A stretch of DNA of 64,000 bases from Proteus hauseri ATCC 700826 (GCF_001654965.1 NZ_LXEV01000021.1:62001-126000), one strand, 5' to 3'; positions 1 through 10,912 are shown, counted from the first letter of the stretch. Made by a program: numbers and translations. Notes: a model not told the origin generated them from the letters alone.

Positions 1-1
1 T

Positions 2-820
2 AATGGGCAACAACAGAACACTGTCGATGCCAGTGATCGCGCAGTGCAATTTGGTGATGGCTGTTTTACAACACTTCTTGTTGAAAATAATCAACCCATT
101 ATGCTATCTGCCCATATTGAAAGGCTAAAACAAGGTTGTGAGGCACTTTTTTTACCGTTTCCAGATTGGAACTGGTTAAAAAACCACATTATAGATATTG
201 CTACTACTATCGAAACATCCAAAGGTGTTATCAAAGTTATTATCAGTCGTGGTATAGGTGGCCGTGGTTATTCATCTAAAGGATTTATAACACCCACGAT
301 TATCACTTCAAATTCACTTTATCCTTCTCATTATCTTAATCAGCAACTGTCGGGTGTTTTATTGGGTATGAGTCCTATCTTATTGGGCAAAAACTCAATG
401 TTAGCCGGCATTAAACATCTGAATCGTTTAGAACAAATTTTGATAAAACATCATTTAGAAACTACAAAATTTGACGATGTATTAGTGTGTGATAATGAGG
501 GCTATTTAATTGAAGCCAATGCCTCTAATCTTTTTTGGCGAAAAGGTGATTCAATTTTCACACCAAACCTTACAGCGTCTGGGGTTAATGGCATTATGCG
601 CCAACAAATTTTGCAATTTGCTAAGCAACGTACTTGGGATATTCATGTGGTGAAAGAAAAACCACAAACACTTTTTGATGCAGATGAAGTTTGGTTAACA
701 AATGCATTAATGCCAATCATACCCGTTGCACAGATCGAATTTTCGGATGATAAGCGCTATCAATATCCTAGCCGAGATTATTATGATGTTGTTTTACAAT
801 GCTGTTTATCACTTAAATAA
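2..820 (+). CDS. pabC: Aminodeoxychorismate lyase, 5' end outside window
   Basis: PLP-dependent fold-type IV enzyme that splits 4-amino-4-deoxychorismate into p-aminobenzoate and pyruvate for folate synthesis. The frame is open to the left edge, reading NGQQQNTVDASDRAVQFGDG, the usual PabC N-terminus, so only a few codons (probably M-x-I) are missing. An internal GTG at 44 is not the start. The conserved catalytic-lysine region (about GIKHLNRLEQ) and the EANASNLFW cofactor-loop segment are present. It is followed after 17 bases by mltG, as in E. coli. Identity is from sequence recall and synteny. Confidence 0.93.
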   Translation, partial: NGQQQNTVDASDRAVQFGDGCFTTLLVENNQPIMLSAHIERLKQGCEALFLPFPDWNWLKNHIIDIATTIETSKGVIKVIISRGIGGRGYSSKGFITPTIITSNSLYPSHYLNQQLSGVLLGMSPILLGKNSMLAGIKHLNRLEQILIKHHLETTKFDDVLVCDNEGYLIEANASNLFWRKGDSIFTPNLTASGVNGIMRQQILQFAKQRTWDIHVVKEKPQTLFDADEVWLTNALMPIIPVAQIEFSDDKRYQYPSRDYYDVVLQCCLSLK

Positions 821-837
821 ATTTTGATGAGTCGTGA

Positions 838-1860
838 ATGAAGATAAAAAAGATTATTTGGATTGTTTTTTTTGCCTTATTAATTAGCGCAGGCGCAGCC
901 GCTTTGTATGTAATGCAAAATATCCGAGGATTAGAATCAAATGTTGTTGTGAAGCAAGATGAAACATTGCTTACAGTGCCTGCGGGTACAGGACGTATCG
1001 CAATGGAACAGTTATTGATAAAAAATAACTTACTAAAAGAAGATGACTATTTTCAGATCTTGCTAAAAGTAAAACCGGAATTAGCCCAATTTAAAGCAGG
1101 AACATATCGACTGACAAAAGGCATGACGTTACGCGATGTTTTATTGTTGATTAAAAGCGGTAAAGAGGCGCAATTTACCATTCGTTTTATTGAAGGAAGT
1201 CGACTCAGTGATTGGCAGCCTATTTTTGAACAAGCCACTGAACTTAACGCTATCGCACATACTATGGATAGCGATAAATTACGCGAAGCTATTGGTATTA
1301 AACCTGAAATAAGTAATCTAGAAGGGTGGTTTGCACCTGATACATATCATTACACCGCCGGTACGACAGACATCGCAATTTTAAAACGCGCTTATCAACA
1401 AATGGAAAAAACATTAGAAGAAGAGTGGATTAAACGCGATAGTGATTTACCGTATAAATCTGCTTATGAAATGCTAATTATGGCGTCGATCATTGAAAAA
1501 GAAACCGCAATTGATGCCGAAAGAACTAAAGTGGCTTCTGTTTTTGTAAATCGATTAAAAATAAAAATGCGATTACAAACAGACCCTACAGTGATCTATG
1601 GATTGGGTGATAAATATCGCGGAACCATCTATCGTAGTGATTTAAATGGTTATACCCCTTACAATACTTATCAAATTGATGGATTACCACCAACACCTAT
1701 TGCAATGCCAAGTGTTGCATCAATTAAAGCAGCCGCTCACCCAGCAGATACACGTTATCTCTATTTTGTTGCAGATGGTACAGGTGGGCATAAATTCTCT
1801 ACCTCATTAAATGAACACAATAAAGCGGTCGCGCAATATCGACGCTTACAACAAAGATAA
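838..1860 (+). CDS. mltG: Endolytic murein transglycosylase MltG (YceG)
   Basis: Inner-membrane lytic transglycosylase that cleaves nascent peptidoglycan strands and so helps set glycan length. One N-terminal transmembrane helix (about residues 5-26) is followed by a LysM-like region and the YceG catalytic domain. The conserved [13 protein letters not shown] segment with the catalytic Glu and the [12 protein letters not shown] motif are both visible. At 340 residues it has the normal family length. It lies between pabC and tmk, with only two bases before tmk, so the genes are probably co-transcribed. Confidence 0.95.
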   Translation: MKIKKIIWIVFFALLISAGAAALYVMQNIRGLESNVVVKQDETLLTVPAGTGRIAMEQLLIKNNLLKEDDYFQILLKVKPELAQFKAGTYRLTKGMTLRDVLLLIKSGKEAQFTIRFIEGSRLSDWQPIFEQATELNAIAHTMDSDKLREAIGIKPEISNLEGWFAPDTYHYTAGTTDIAILKRAYQQMEKTLEEEWIKRDSDLPYKSAYEMLIMASIIEKETAIDAERTKVASVFVNRLKIKMRLQTDPTVIYGLGDKYRGTIYRSDLNGYTPYNTYQIDGLPPTPIAMPSVASIKAAAHPADTRYLYFVADGTGGHKFSTSLNEHNKAVAQYRRLQQR

Positions 1861-1862
1861 TT

Positions 1863-2510
1863 ATGAATAACAGCAAATTTATCGTGATTGAAGGGTTAGA
1901 AGGCGCAGGAAAAACGAGCGCTATTCAAACTGTTGTTGAAACATTAAAACAGCAAGGAATAACCAATCTGGCTTTTACCAGAGAACCCGGTGGTACGCCT
2001 CTTGCAGAAAAATTACGCGAGCTTATAAAGCAAGGCATTGAAGGCGAGAAAGTAACAGATAAAGCTGAGTTATTAATGCTTTATGCCGCTAGAGTTCAGC
2101 TAATTGAAAATGTGATCAAACCCGCGTTAGCCGATGGGAAATGGGTTATTGGTGATCGCCATGATTTGTCATCACAAGCTTATCAAGGTGGTGGGCGAGG
2201 TTTAGATAAAAACTTAATGCTTTCGCTACGTAATACAGTTTTAGGTGATTTTCGCCCTGATTTAACTTTGTATTTAGATCTTGATCCGGTAATTGGTCTT
2301 GCAAGAGCAAGGGCAAGAGGTGAATTAGATAGAATAGAAAAAGAATCTATGGACTTTTTCTATCGTACTCGCGAGCGTTATCAATCACTCGCTAAAGAAG
2401 ATGCATCAATTATAACTATTGATGCCTCACAAACGATAGATAAAGTACAAGCCGATATTCGCCAAACACTTACTACTTGGTTAATTGAGCAGGAAAATAA
2501 CGCATTATGA
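1863..2510 (+). CDS. tmk: Thymidylate kinase
   Basis: Phosphorylates dTMP to dTDP with ATP, an essential step in dTTP supply. The P-loop is GLEGAGKTS near residue 10, the DR(H) motif is in [17 protein letters not shown], and the LID region is [12 protein letters not shown]. It has 215 residues, as in Enterobacterales. It starts 2 bases after mltG and its last four bases overlap the holB start, which suggests translational coupling. Confidence 0.97.
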   Translation: MNNSKFIVIEGLEGAGKTSAIQTVVETLKQQGITNLAFTREPGGTPLAEKLRELIKQGIEGEKVTDKAELLMLYAARVQLIENVIKPALADGKWVIGDRHDLSSQAYQGGGRGLDKNLMLSLRNTVLGDFRPDLTLYLDLDPVIGLARARARGELDRIEKESMDFFYRTRERYQSLAKEDASIITIDASQTIDKVQADIRQTLTTWLIEQENNAL

Positions 2511-3490
2511 ATTGGTATCCTTGGTTAAATCAGGCATATCGACAACTCATTAGCATGTATCAAGAGGGGCGTGGGCACCATGCTCTTTTGCTACAGGCAT
2601 CAGAAGGAATGGGAGCCGAGGCACTCTCTTATGGTTTAAGTCGTTGGTTAATGTGCCAGAATAAACAGGGATTAAAAAGTTGTAATGAGTGCCATAGTTG
2701 TCATCTTATGTTGGCTCAAACGCATCCTGACTGGCATATCTTACAATGCGAAAAAGGTAAGGCCTCTATTGGTATTGAAACTGTGAGAAAAATAACCGAA
2801 AAGCTAGAGCATCATGCTCAACAAGGTGGATCACGGGTTGTTTGGATCAAAGAAACTCAAGCATTAACTGAAGCTGCGGCTAATGCGCTATTAAAAACAT
2901 TAGAAGAACCGCCTAAAAATACCTATTTTTTACTTGATTGTCAGCAGCCAGAATCGTTATTAGCCACGTTGCGTAGCCGTTGTTTCCATTATCACTTGGC
3001 TGCACCAGCTATTAATCATGCTGGACATTGGTTGCAGCAACAGCTTCCAAATATTCCATATAGCAATATTATTACTGCGATAAATTTATCTCAGGGTGCG
3101 CCTGTTTTGGCATTGAGATTACTTAAAGAAGAGTGGCAGGAAAGAGACAATTTTTGCCAAGGATTATTGAATGGTTTACAACAACGTAATCTCTATGCTT
3201 TTTTACCACAGCTAAATCAAGATAACGTAGATCGCCGTTTGTATTGGTTGTTGTCGTTACTACTTGATGCATTGAAACTGCAATCAAATGCGCAGACTTA
3301 TTGTGTTAATCAAGACCAACAGCCGTTGATTATTGCGTTATCTCAATTACCTTCAGATGTTTTATTATCGGTTATTGATGGATGGAAACAATGTCGTTAC
3401 CAATTAATGTCTATACCATCATTAAACAGAGAGTTATTACTAGCAGAGCAATTGCTAGTTTGGGAAAATCAGTTAGTTACACAGCATTAA
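2507..3490 (+). CDS. holB: DNA polymerase III delta' subunit
   Basis: Clamp-loader subunit delta', which with delta and tau/gamma loads the beta sliding clamp. The N-terminal AAA+ domain lacks a functional P-loop, as is normal for delta'. A zinc module is formed by four cysteines (C at LMCQNK, then CNECHSC), and the SRC motif is in LATLRSRCF. It has 327 residues and overlaps tmk by an ATGA junction. The tmk-holB-tatD order matches E. coli. Confidence 0.95.
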   Translation: MNWYPWLNQAYRQLISMYQEGRGHHALLLQASEGMGAEALSYGLSRWLMCQNKQGLKSCNECHSCHLMLAQTHPDWHILQCEKGKASIGIETVRKITEKLEHHAQQGGSRVVWIKETQALTEAAANALLKTLEEPPKNTYFLLDCQQPESLLATLRSRCFHYHLAAPAINHAGHWLQQQLPNIPYSNIITAINLSQGAPVLALRLLKEEWQERDNFCQGLLNGLQQRNLYAFLPQLNQDNVDRRLYWLLSLLLDALKLQSNAQTYCVNQDQQPLIIALSQLPSDVLLSVIDGWKQCRYQLMSIPSLNRELLLAEQLLVWENQLVTQH

Positions 3491-3555
3491 TTGTGATCTT
3501 AGCTGTAATAAAATAAATAGATTAATTAGCACGACTAAATAAATGAGAGTACGTT

Positions 3556-4341
3556 ATGTTTTTAGTTGATTCACACTGCCATCTCGACAGCTTAGATTAT
3601 GAAAAACTGCATAAAAATATTGATGATGTTGTTGAAAAAGCACAACAACGCGATGTTCAGTATATGTTGGCAGTTGCAACAACACTTTCTGGCTTTAAGA
3701 ATATGCGCGAACTTATTGGTAAACGCGACAATATTGCATTTTCTTGTGGTATACATCCGCTTAATCTTGATGAAGGGCATGATGTTGAAGAATTAGCGCG
3801 TTTGGCTGCTGAACCTGACGTTGTTGCATTAGGTGAAACAGGATTAGATTACTACTATCAACAAGAAAATGCTGAACTACAAAGAGAAATCTTCCGTGAG
3901 CATATTCGCATTGGTAGACAAGTGAATAAGCCGGTTATTGTACATACTCGCAGCGCTCGTGAAGATACGTTGGCTATTATGAAGGAAGAGAAAGTACAAG
4001 ATTGTGGTGGCGTATTACACTGTTTTACCGAAGACAAAGAAACAGCTATCGCGTTGCTTGATTTAGGAATGTATATCTCATTTTCAGGTATTGTTACCTT
4101 TAGAAATGCCGAGCAAATAAGAGAAGCTGCACGCATTGTGCCTCTGGATAGGATCTTAATTGAGACAGATTCCCCTTATTTAGCCCCAGTACCACACAGA
4201 GGCAAAGAAAATCAACCGGCGTATGTACGTGATGTTGCAGAATATATGGCGGTATTGAAAGGTGTGAGTGTTGAAGAGTTAGCCCAACAGACGACACGTA
4301 ACTTTGCTAAACTTTTTCATATTCAAAATTTAGCTGACTAA
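3556..4341 (+). CDS. ycfH: TatD-family metal-dependent hydrolase YcfH
   Basis: Amidohydrolase-fold metalloenzyme of the TatD DNase family. Metal ligands visible are H7 and H9 (DSHCHLD), Glu in ALGETGLDYYY, His in VIVHTRSA, His in LHCFTE and Asp in IETDSPYL. It has 261 residues and the same place after holB as E. coli ycfH. In E. coli ptsG and fhuE follow; here hinT follows after 42 bases. The substrate of this paralogue is not settled; 3'-5' DNA exonuclease activity is known for relatives. Confidence 0.92.
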   Translation: MFLVDSHCHLDSLDYEKLHKNIDDVVEKAQQRDVQYMLAVATTLSGFKNMRELIGKRDNIAFSCGIHPLNLDEGHDVEELARLAAEPDVVALGETGLDYYYQQENAELQREIFREHIRIGRQVNKPVIVHTRSAREDTLAIMKEEKVQDCGGVLHCFTEDKETAIALLDLGMYISFSGIVTFRNAEQIREAARIVPLDRILIETDSPYLAPVPHRGKENQPAYVRDVAEYMAVLKGVSVEELAQQTTRNFAKLFHIQNLAD

Positions 4342-4383
4342 TAAATTGGTTTAGAAACTAAAATTAATAATCAGGTGGAAAAA

Positions 4384-4734
4384 ATGGCAGAAGAAACGAT
4401 TTTCAGTAAAATTATTCGTGGCGAAATTCCCGCCAATATTGTTTTTCAAGATGATACGGTAACCGCATTTCGTGATATTTCACCGCAAGCACCAACACAT
4501 ATTTTAATTATACCGAATAAACTTATTCCTACAGTAAATGATGTTACTGAACAAGATGAGCAAGTTTTAGGGCACCTTATTGTGGTCGCTGCCAAAATTG
4601 CTCAGCAAGAAGGCATTGCAGAAGATGGCTACCGCTTAGTAATAAATTGTAATAAACATGGTGGACAAGAAGTGTTTCACATCCACATGCATTTATTAGG
4701 TGGAAAACTGCTAGGTCCTTTATTAAGCCAATAA
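4384..4734 (+). CDS. hinT: HIT-family purine nucleoside phosphoramidase HinT
   Basis: Hydrolyses AMP-lysine and other phosphoramidates. The histidine triad HIHMHLLGG lies near the C-terminus, and the N-terminus [17 protein letters not shown] closely matches E. coli HinT. I chose the ATG at 4384, not the upstream GTG at 4375, because it gives the family N-terminus and leaves the AGGTGG Shine-Dalgarno at a normal distance. It has 116 residues and is upstream of ycfL and lpoB, as in E. coli. Confidence 0.95.
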   Translation: MAEETIFSKIIRGEIPANIVFQDDTVTAFRDISPQAPTHILIIPNKLIPTVNDVTEQDEQVLGHLIVVAAKIAQQEGIAEDGYRLVINCNKHGGQEVFHIHMHLLGGKLLGPLLSQ

Positions 4735-4798
4735 CCATTAAATATTATTGAATTAATAGAAAAATTTTCGCGAGTGCGCGCGATAACGGGAAGTTTGC

Positions 4799-5200
4799 AT
4801 GATAAAACAAGGTAAATCGTTATTTTCATTACTTGTTATACTGTTTATGACGACATTGGTCACTGGGTGTTTATCATCTAATGCAGATAATAAACTCTAC
4901 TTTAATCGCCACCAGGCGATAGTGATGGAGCCATCAGTATTAGCCGCAGGTATTGTTGCTGGGCGTCCAGCAATAACGCAACATGCTAATGGTACACGTG
5001 CAACAGTGATGCTATCTAATACACAGTCTTACCCAGTTTCTATCCGTTATCGCTTTTATTGGTATAACGAACAAGGACTTGAAGTGTCTCCAGCGGGTCG
5101 TGTCAATGATGTGACTATTTTGGGTGATGGTGATACTGAAATTAGCGCCGATATACCAGATAAAACAATTAGCTATGTCAGGGTCTATCTTTTTATTTAG
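4799..5200 (+). CDS. ycfL: YcfL-family (DUF1425) lipoprotein
   Basis: Small predicted outer-membrane lipoprotein. A signal peptide ends in the lipobox LVTGC (Cys near residue 24), and a DUF1425 beta-rich domain follows (SYPVSIRYRFYWYNEQGLEV). It lies 17 bases upstream of lpoB, the same pairing as in E. coli. The function is not known; the location suggests envelope or cell-wall work. Confidence 0.88.
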   Translation: MIKQGKSLFSLLVILFMTTLVTGCLSSNADNKLYFNRHQAIVMEPSVLAAGIVAGRPAITQHANGTRATVMLSNTQSYPVSIRYRFYWYNEQGLEVSPAGRVNDVTILGDGDTEISADIPDKTISYVRVYLFI

Positions 5201-5217
5201 GATAAGGTAACAGCAGT

Positions 5218-5799
5218 ATGAAAAGAATTTTATTTGTTGTGATGTCTGTTTTTTTACTTGCAGGTTGCCCATCGATGTTGCCACAACAGCCACCTGTTCC
5301 TGTTGAACCTGTTACGCCAACAGAGCCGGTTGAGCCAACTGCACCAATAGAGCCGCCTATCGAGGTTGTTCCAACACCACCTAAAATTACCAGTATTAAT
5401 TGGAGTTCAGCTATTCAACCATTAATTAGAGAGATGGCGGTTACGGATGATCTTGTCGCTGGAAAATTATTAGTTGTTGATAATATTAAAAACAATTCCG
5501 GTGGAAACATACAAGCTGTTAATGGCACTAATACTATTATCCAATCAGTAAATCAAATTAGTGCTTTACAAACAGTACCTTATGCACAAATGATGTCGGC
5601 AAGAAAAGCATTAGGATTATCTGGTGAAGATAGCTTAGGATTACGCAGCGCAGCCATTGGATTAGCTCGTTACCTAAAAGCGGATTACATTTTATTTTCA
5701 ACCGTTGATGGTAAAAAAGATAATCGGGTGATCAATATGCAGCTAATGTCTGTTTCTACTGGTGAAATACTCTGGAATGGGCGTAATAAGGTTGAGTGA
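5218..5799 (+). CDS. lpoB: Penicillin-binding protein activator LpoB
   Basis: Outer-membrane lipoprotein that reaches through the peptidoglycan to activate PBP1b. The signal peptide ends in lipobox LLAGC (Cys17). A Pro/Glu/Val-rich flexible linker (about residues 20-55) precedes the globular LpoB domain ending in GEILWNGRNKVE. It has 193 residues. The 3' end overlaps the likely thiK start. Confidence 0.93.
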   Translation: MKRILFVVMSVFLLAGCPSMLPQQPPVPVEPVTPTEPVEPTAPIEPPIEVVPTPPKITSINWSSAIQPLIREMAVTDDLVAGKLLVVDNIKNNSGGNIQAVNGTNTIIQSVNQISALQTVPYAQMMSARKALGLSGEDSLGLRSAAIGLARYLKADYILFSTVDGKKDNRVINMQLMSVSTGEILWNGRNKVE

Positions 5800-6677
5800 T
5801 ACGCATTACGCCAAATTACTTAATGCACTGCATGCTTTATTCCCGACGATAACATTGAGTAATTGGAAAATTACAGCATTAGCAGGATTAGGCGGTGGGA
5901 CTTTTCGGCATCCAATATGCTGAGATTGATTGGGTTGCACGATATTATGGAATAGAAAAAACGGCCTTATTTGTTAGAGCCAGAAAGGAGTACGCTATTT
6001 TAAAGCAACTTTCTGGCTCTGATTTATCGCCAAAAATTGCGACTCGTTATGGAGAATGGTTTTTTCTTCATTGGCAGCAAGGTGAACATCTTTCATACCA
6101 ACAGTTGTTTGGCTCTTATTTTCAGCCGTTCGCACAAAAAATTGCTCAGTTACATCAGCAAAAACCTTTTGGTTATCCTCTTGATCTTTGGCATGAATTA
6201 TCTGTTTATTGGTATGGCATCGATAGAAAACGCTTATCACCAAAATGGTTAGTTTTACAGCGTAATTTTTTACAGCAACCTCGGCACAATCTTATAAAAT
6301 ACGCGCCAGCTCACATGGATTTACATCCTGCTAATATTCTTCTGAGTGATTTAGGTATAAAATTCATTGATTGGGAATATGCAGCCGATATTGATATAGC
6401 GGATTCATTGATGACATTTTTTGCTTCTAATCAATTAACCCCGGAGCAACAAAGACAGTTTTTACACTATTATTGTTCATATCATAGTCATCACCTTCAA
6501 CCCCAAGAGGGAATGCCTTATTCTGTTGAACAACTAAGAAAGAGAATTCTTTCTAGGGAACCATTCATTTTTTATATGATGCTAATGTGGTATGAAGTAC
6601 GTTGGCAACAAACAAAAGATGAATTATTTTTAATAATGTCAGAACCTTTACGCCGCTATTTTAGTCTGATGAGCTAA
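5777..6677 (+). pseudogene. thiK: Thiamine kinase gene split by a one-base frameshift
   Basis: ThiK phosphorylates salvaged thiamine to thiamine monophosphate. The gene lies in two frames. Frame 1 starts at ATG 5777 (inside lpoB) and ends at TGA 5921-5923, carrying the N-terminus through GLGGGTFR. The rest, beginning IQYAEIDW, continues in another frame to 6677. Removing one G near 5907 (TTTTCGGCATCC) rejoins the expected GGTFRIQYAEIDW. The kinase motifs HMDLHPANILLSD and KFIDWEYA are intact in the second part. The only in-frame upstream start there (GTG 5895) would remove the nucleotide-binding N-terminus. It is either a real pseudogene, a phase-variable site or an assembly error. Position between lpoB and nagZ matches E. 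coli. Confidence 0.85.
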
Positions 6678-6715
6678 AGACATTATATTGTCACAATTAC
6701 AAAGAGAGGAATGTT

Positions 6716-7735
6716 ATGGGTCCAGTAATGCTTGATGTGGAAGGATATGAACTCGATAGTGAGGAGCGCGAAATATTAAAGCATCCACTGGTCGGTGGAT
6801 TAATCCTTTTTACCCGCAACTTCCACGATGCTGAACAATTAAATGAATTAGTGCGTCAAGTTCGTGATGCTTCACATGAACGTCTTGTCATTGCCGTTGA
6901 TCAAGAAGGTGGTCGCGTACAACGTTTTCGTGACGGTTTTACTCGTATTCCAGCTGCTCAATCTTACGCTGCATTAAATGAATGCTATCAAGCAAGTCAG
7001 CTAGCACAAGAGGCTGGGTGGCTTATGGCCTCCGAAATGATTGCAATGGATATTGATATTAGCTTTGCTCCAGTGCTTGATTTAGGCCATAGCTGCATCG
7101 CTATTGGTGAACGTTCTTTTCATGATTCTCCTGAAGTTGCCATGGCGATGGCTGAGAGTTTTATTAAAGGCATGCGTTCAGCGGGAATGAAATCAACAGG
7201 TAAACACTTTCCTGGGCACGGTGGCGTCAGAGCAGATTCTCATAAAGAAACACCTCGTGATGAACGTTCACTTGATGATATTCGCCAGCGTGATATGTCT
7301 ATCTTTAAAGATTTCATTCAACGCCAATTACTTGATGCCATTATGCCAGCGCATGTTATTTATTCACAAATTGATGAGCGTCCAGCAAGTGGTTCACCTT
7401 ATTGGTTAAAATCAGTATTACGTGAGCAACTTGGCTTTCAAGGTGTTATCTTCTCTGATGACCTTTCAATGGAAGGTGCAGCTATAATGGGAAGCTATGC
7501 ACAAAGAGCGCAACGTGCCTTAGATGCGGGCTGCGATATGATTTTAGTCTGTAATAATCGCAAAGGTGCTGTTAGTGTGTTAGATAACCTGTCCTCAGTC
7601 AAAGCAGAGCGAATTTCTGCATTGTACCATCATCGAGGTCGCTACACCTTGAGTGAGCTTCAAGCATCTGATCGTTGGAAAAAATCAAATCAGTTGTTGA
7701 CCCAATTACAGGAGCAATGGCAGGAGCGCGCATGA
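6716..7735 (+). CDS. nagZ: Beta-N-acetylhexosaminidase NagZ
   Basis: Cytoplasmic glycoside hydrolase family 3 enzyme that removes GlcNAc from anhydro-muropeptides during wall recycling. The GH3 signature is present: [12 protein letters not shown], the catalytic His loop [14 protein letters not shown], and the nucleophile Asp in [10 protein letters not shown]. It has 339 residues and a GAGGA ribosome site just upstream. Its stop overlaps the ycfP start (ATGA). NagZ products can induce AmpC in species that carry ampR-ampC. Confidence 0.97.
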   Translation: MGPVMLDVEGYELDSEEREILKHPLVGGLILFTRNFHDAEQLNELVRQVRDASHERLVIAVDQEGGRVQRFRDGFTRIPAAQSYAALNECYQASQLAQEAGWLMASEMIAMDIDISFAPVLDLGHSCIAIGERSFHDSPEVAMAMAESFIKGMRSAGMKSTGKHFPGHGGVRADSHKETPRDERSLDDIRQRDMSIFKDFIQRQLLDAIMPAHVIYSQIDERPASGSPYWLKSVLREQLGFQGVIFSDDLSMEGAAIMGSYAQRAQRALDAGCDMILVCNNRKGAVSVLDNLSSVKAERISALYHHRGRYTLSELQASDRWKKSNQLLTQLQEQWQERA

Positions 7736-8268
7736 TTATATATTTACATGGTTTTGATTCCAGTAGTCCGGGAAATCATGAGAAAGTTTTACAGCTACAG
7801 TTTATTGATCCTGATGTTCGTTTTATTAGCTACAGTACGTTGCATCCTCGTCATGATATGCAACATTTGTTGAAAGAAACGGATAAAGTGATTAAATCGA
7901 CTAAAGAACCGGTTTTAATTTGCGGAGTCGGATTAGGCGGATATTGGGCTGAACGTATTGGTTTCTTGTGTAATATTCGTCAAGTAATGATAAATCCAAA
8001 TCTTTTTCCTTACGAAAATATGACGGATAAAATTGACAGACCCGAAGAATATTTAGATATCGCCACAAAATGTATCAAGGATTTCCGTTCTAAAAACAGA
8101 GACAATGCCTTAGTAATTTTATCGCGTAATGATGAGATTTTAGATAATCAACGTTCAGCAGATGAATTATCGCCTTATTACTCAGTCATTTGGGATGATA
8201 ATCAAACGCATAAGTTTAAAAATCTCTCAGAACATCTGTTTAAAATTAAAGCTTTTAATACCAAATGA
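7732..8268 (+). CDS. ycfP: YcfP family alpha/beta-fold protein
   Basis: UPF0227 protein with an esterase-like alpha/beta fold. It begins [18 protein letters not shown] with the HGF oxyanion-type motif. The family's usual Gly-x-Ser-x-Gly elbow reads GVGLGGYW, so the nucleophile position is not a plain Ser. The start at 7732 overlaps the nagZ stop by four bases and gives the family N-terminus. It has 178 residues. A hairpin with a T-run follows. Biochemical role is unknown. Confidence 0.9.
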   Translation: MIIYLHGFDSSSPGNHEKVLQLQFIDPDVRFISYSTLHPRHDMQHLLKETDKVIKSTKEPVLICGVGLGGYWAERIGFLCNIRQVMINPNLFPYENMTDKIDRPEEYLDIATKCIKDFRSKNRDNALVILSRNDEILDNQRSADELSPYYSVIWDDNQTHKFKNLSEHLFKIKAFNTK

Positions 8269-8292
8269 GGTATTAAAAATTCTTGTTTTAAG

Positions 8293-8320
8293 ATGGATGA
8301 AGAGATTTCATCCATTTTTA
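8293..8320 (+). terminator. Intrinsic terminator after ycfP
   Basis: Perfect 8-bp stem ATGGATGA/TCATCCAT with a 7-base loop, followed by TTTTTA. It closes the nagZ-ycfP transcription unit. Confidence 0.75.
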
Positions 8321-8414
8321 TAACTCTTTGCTTTTACTTCAATATTTTGTTTCTCTTCCATATTATATATTCGTTTGATGTAATATCTCTTTCTCATTCT
8401 TTTATCATTTTTTC

Positions 8415-8428
8415 TTGATATCAATCAT
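8415..8428 (+). promoter_or_regulatory. Secondary FNR-box-like site upstream of ndh
   Basis: TTGATATCAATCAT matches the FNR consensus TTGAT-N4-ATCAA at 9 of 10 defined bases. It lies about 300 bases upstream of the ndh start and 156 bases upstream of a perfect site. E. coli ndh also has more than one FNR site, though closer together, so this distal match may be coincidental. Confidence 0.35.
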
Positions 8429-8570
8429 TACATTAAAAAAACCACTCCTTATTTAACTGATATACAAAGGCAAAAATTTATTCTAGTCTTCTTTTAGATT
8501 ACTTTTTGAACACATGAGTTCAGGTATCAATTGGTTTTATCAAAAAAGAGATATGATTATTCAAATATTT

Positions 8571-8584
8571 TTGATATAAATCAA
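8571..8584 (+). promoter_or_regulatory. Perfect FNR box upstream of ndh
   Basis: TTGATATAAATCAA is an exact match to TTGAT-N4-ATCAA, placed 139 bases before the ndh start. FNR is known to repress ndh anaerobically in E. coli, so the same control is inferred here. The intergenic stretch from 8321 to 8722 holds no other gene that I can see. Confidence 0.7.
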
Positions 8585-8722
8585 TTTTGGTATGACCATC
8601 TTTCCAATTAACTTGTTTGAAAACAAAAATAGTAGACGAAACGATTTAACTGTCGTTATTAAAGTAGATTTCACTAAGCCTACTTAAATAACAATAGTAA
8701 ATATCTTTATGGAGTGGCGCTT

Positions 8723-10030
8723 ATGTCATTAACAAAAATTGTTATCGTAGGTGGTGGAGCAGGTGGATTAGAGCTTGCAACCAAGTTGGGAGATAAATTA
8801 GGCCGTCGTAAAAAAGCCGAAATTACCTTAGTTGATAGAAATAATAGTCATCTATGGAAGCCACTTTTACATGAAGTTGCAACAGGATCATTAGATGATG
8901 GTGTTGATGCATTAAGTTATTTGGCTCATGGACATAATCATCACTTTAATTTTCAGTTAGGATCGCTTACAGGGCTTTCTCGGGAAAAAAAAGCGATTAC
9001 TTTAGCGGCTATTTATGATGAGCACCAAGAATTATTAGTTCCTGAGCGTGAACTTGAATACGATATTTTAGTGATGGCATTGGGAAGTAAATCAAATGAT
9101 TTTGGTACACCAGGTATTAAAGAAAATTGCATTTTCCTCGATAGCCCGCAACAAGCTCATCGTTTTCATAATGAAATGTTGAATTTATTTTTAAAATATT
9201 CAGCAGATGCTAATGCTGAAGCGGAAGGACGCAAAGTTAATATTGCAATAGTGGGCGGTGGTGCAACAGGGGTTGAACTCTCTGCTGAATTACATAATGC
9301 CGTTCGTCAACTTAATAGTTATGGCTTGAAAAAATTAGCACCTTCAGCGCTAAATATTACTTTAGTTGAAGCTGGCGAACGCATATTACCTGCATTACCA
9401 GTACGTATTTCGAGCGCAGCACATCATGAACTCACCAAATTAGGTGTTAGAGTGATGACTAAAACGATGATAACTAGTGCAGATGAAGATGGTTTGAATA
9501 CCAAAGAAGGTGAGCATATAGATGCTGACTTAATGGTATGGGCTGCGGGTATTAAAGCACCGGATTTTATGCAAGAAATAGCAGGACTTGAAACAAACAG
9601 AATTAATCAATTAGTCGTCAAACCAACATTACAGACAACATTAGACGATGCTATTTTTGCGATAGGTGATTGTGCTTCTTGTCCAAGAAAAGAAGGTGGT
9701 TTTGTGCCGCCACGAGCACAGTCAGCGCACCAAATGGCAAGTCGTTGTTATGGTAATATTTTAGCAATGTTAAAAGATAAACCACTAAAAGAGTATGTGT
9801 ATAAAGATCATGGCTCTTTAGTTTCACTTTCTAAATTTAGTACTGTTGGTAGTTTGATGGGAAATTTGATGAAAGGTGACATGATGATAGAAGGGCGTAT
9901 TGCTCGTATCGTTTATATTTCACTTTATCGAATGCACCAAATTGCACTGCATGGATATATTAAAACAGGATTAATGATGCTGGTTGGATCTATTAATCGT
10001 GTTATTAAACCAAAACTGAAACTGCATTAA
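8723..10030 (+). CDS. ndh: NADH dehydrogenase II (NDH-2)
   Basis: Single-subunit, non-proton-pumping NADH:ubiquinone oxidoreductase attached to the inner membrane. The FAD Rossmann motif is [12 protein letters not shown] near the N-terminus and the NADH Rossmann motif is [15 protein letters not shown] (about residue 170). The second FAD motif is AIGDCASCP, and a C-terminal amphipathic membrane anchor follows. I chose ATG 8723, with GGAG at 8711, over the GTG at 8714. It has 435 residues. The upstream FNR box suggests aerobic expression. Confidence 0.95.
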   Translation: MSLTKIVIVGGGAGGLELATKLGDKLGRRKKAEITLVDRNNSHLWKPLLHEVATGSLDDGVDALSYLAHGHNHHFNFQLGSLTGLSREKKAITLAAIYDEHQELLVPERELEYDILVMALGSKSNDFGTPGIKENCIFLDSPQQAHRFHNEMLNLFLKYSADANAEAEGRKVNIAIVGGGATGVELSAELHNAVRQLNSYGLKKLAPSALNITLVEAGERILPALPVRISSAAHHELTKLGVRVMTKTMITSADEDGLNTKEGEHIDADLMVWAAGIKAPDFMQEIAGLETNRINQLVVKPTLQTTLDDAIFAIGDCASCPRKEGGFVPPRAQSAHQMASRCYGNILAMLKDKPLKEYVYKDHGSLVSLSKFSTVGSLMGNLMKGDMMIEGRIARIVYISLYRMHQIALHGYIKTGLMMLVGSINRVIKPKLKLH

Positions 10031-10090
10031 TTCCATTTCTCCCAATGGGATCTATCTTTTGTTCTATCCTCTAGACAAAAGTTATAGACT

Positions 10091-10120
10091 AAAACCCTCA
10101 TATTAGATGAGGGTTTTTTA
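10091..10120 (+). terminator. Intrinsic terminator after ndh
   Basis: AAAACCCTCAT/ATGAGGGTTTT hairpin with a short AT loop and a T-run, 60 bases past the ndh stop. Confidence 0.85.
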
Positions 10121-10912
10121 TCTATTTTTCTTTACAGATAAATTTTGAAATGAGATTATCTAATTAAGCCGAAAAATAGTAGCATAAAGTACTAGATGAT
10201 TTGGCTGTTTATCTTAAAAATAACAAATAACTCTAGAGTACAACCTAACAATGTTAAATATAATTTTATCATTAAGGTTAAATAGTTATAATTTAAAATA
10301 GAGTTTTCATTAAATTATTAAGTTGAATTATTTAAGATTTTTCTTAAATAAAAAGCGTCGTTTATTTCATTATTTTTTACGATAAAGTGTTATGGTAATT
10401 CGCATGAGTTAATTAAAGTATTAATTATTTATTCATATAATAAAAATACGTTAACTTGTTATTTTTGTTTATTTTTTTGATTAATTAAATTTACTGATTT
10501 AGTAAGTGCTTTTTCTATAATACCAATTAAGACAGTTAAGAATAAAGTAAATAGACGACAAATGTTAAGTTGCTGTTATCATAATGCTGTATTGTAGCGT
10601 TATAGCTTAGTTACATTTTAGACTCTATTTAAATAAGTCAAATGCTCCCTTAATATTAGAATGAGATCTTAAAAAAATATGGAATATTTATTTAATTAGG
10701 TAATTAAAACAAAAATTAGTGGTGTATTTAACATGTCATAAGTACGTAGTTTATTTATTATGTTAACAGCCAAGGATGTTAAATAAACTCTTAAGTAAAA
10801 CGATATCATTTAAGTTAATACTAACTATATTAATCACTTATAAAAATAGGGCGATTATATAGTGACTTAAGAGCAGTAAAATTAAGGACAAAACAGATAA
10901 AAAGGGGAAAAA
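10121..10912. other. Long AT-rich leader region before umoD
   Basis: About 790 bases with no open reading frame of note, rich in TTAA and A/T runs. It is unusually long for a core-region spacer. It probably carries the umoD promoter and regulatory sites. Literature recall places umoD under FlhDC-linked control in P. mirabilis. I cannot assign a specific site. Confidence 0.4.

Noticed and set aside
4375-4383. GTG start three codons upstream for hinT
   Set aside because: The ATG at 4384 gives the conserved N-terminus and better ribosome-site spacing.
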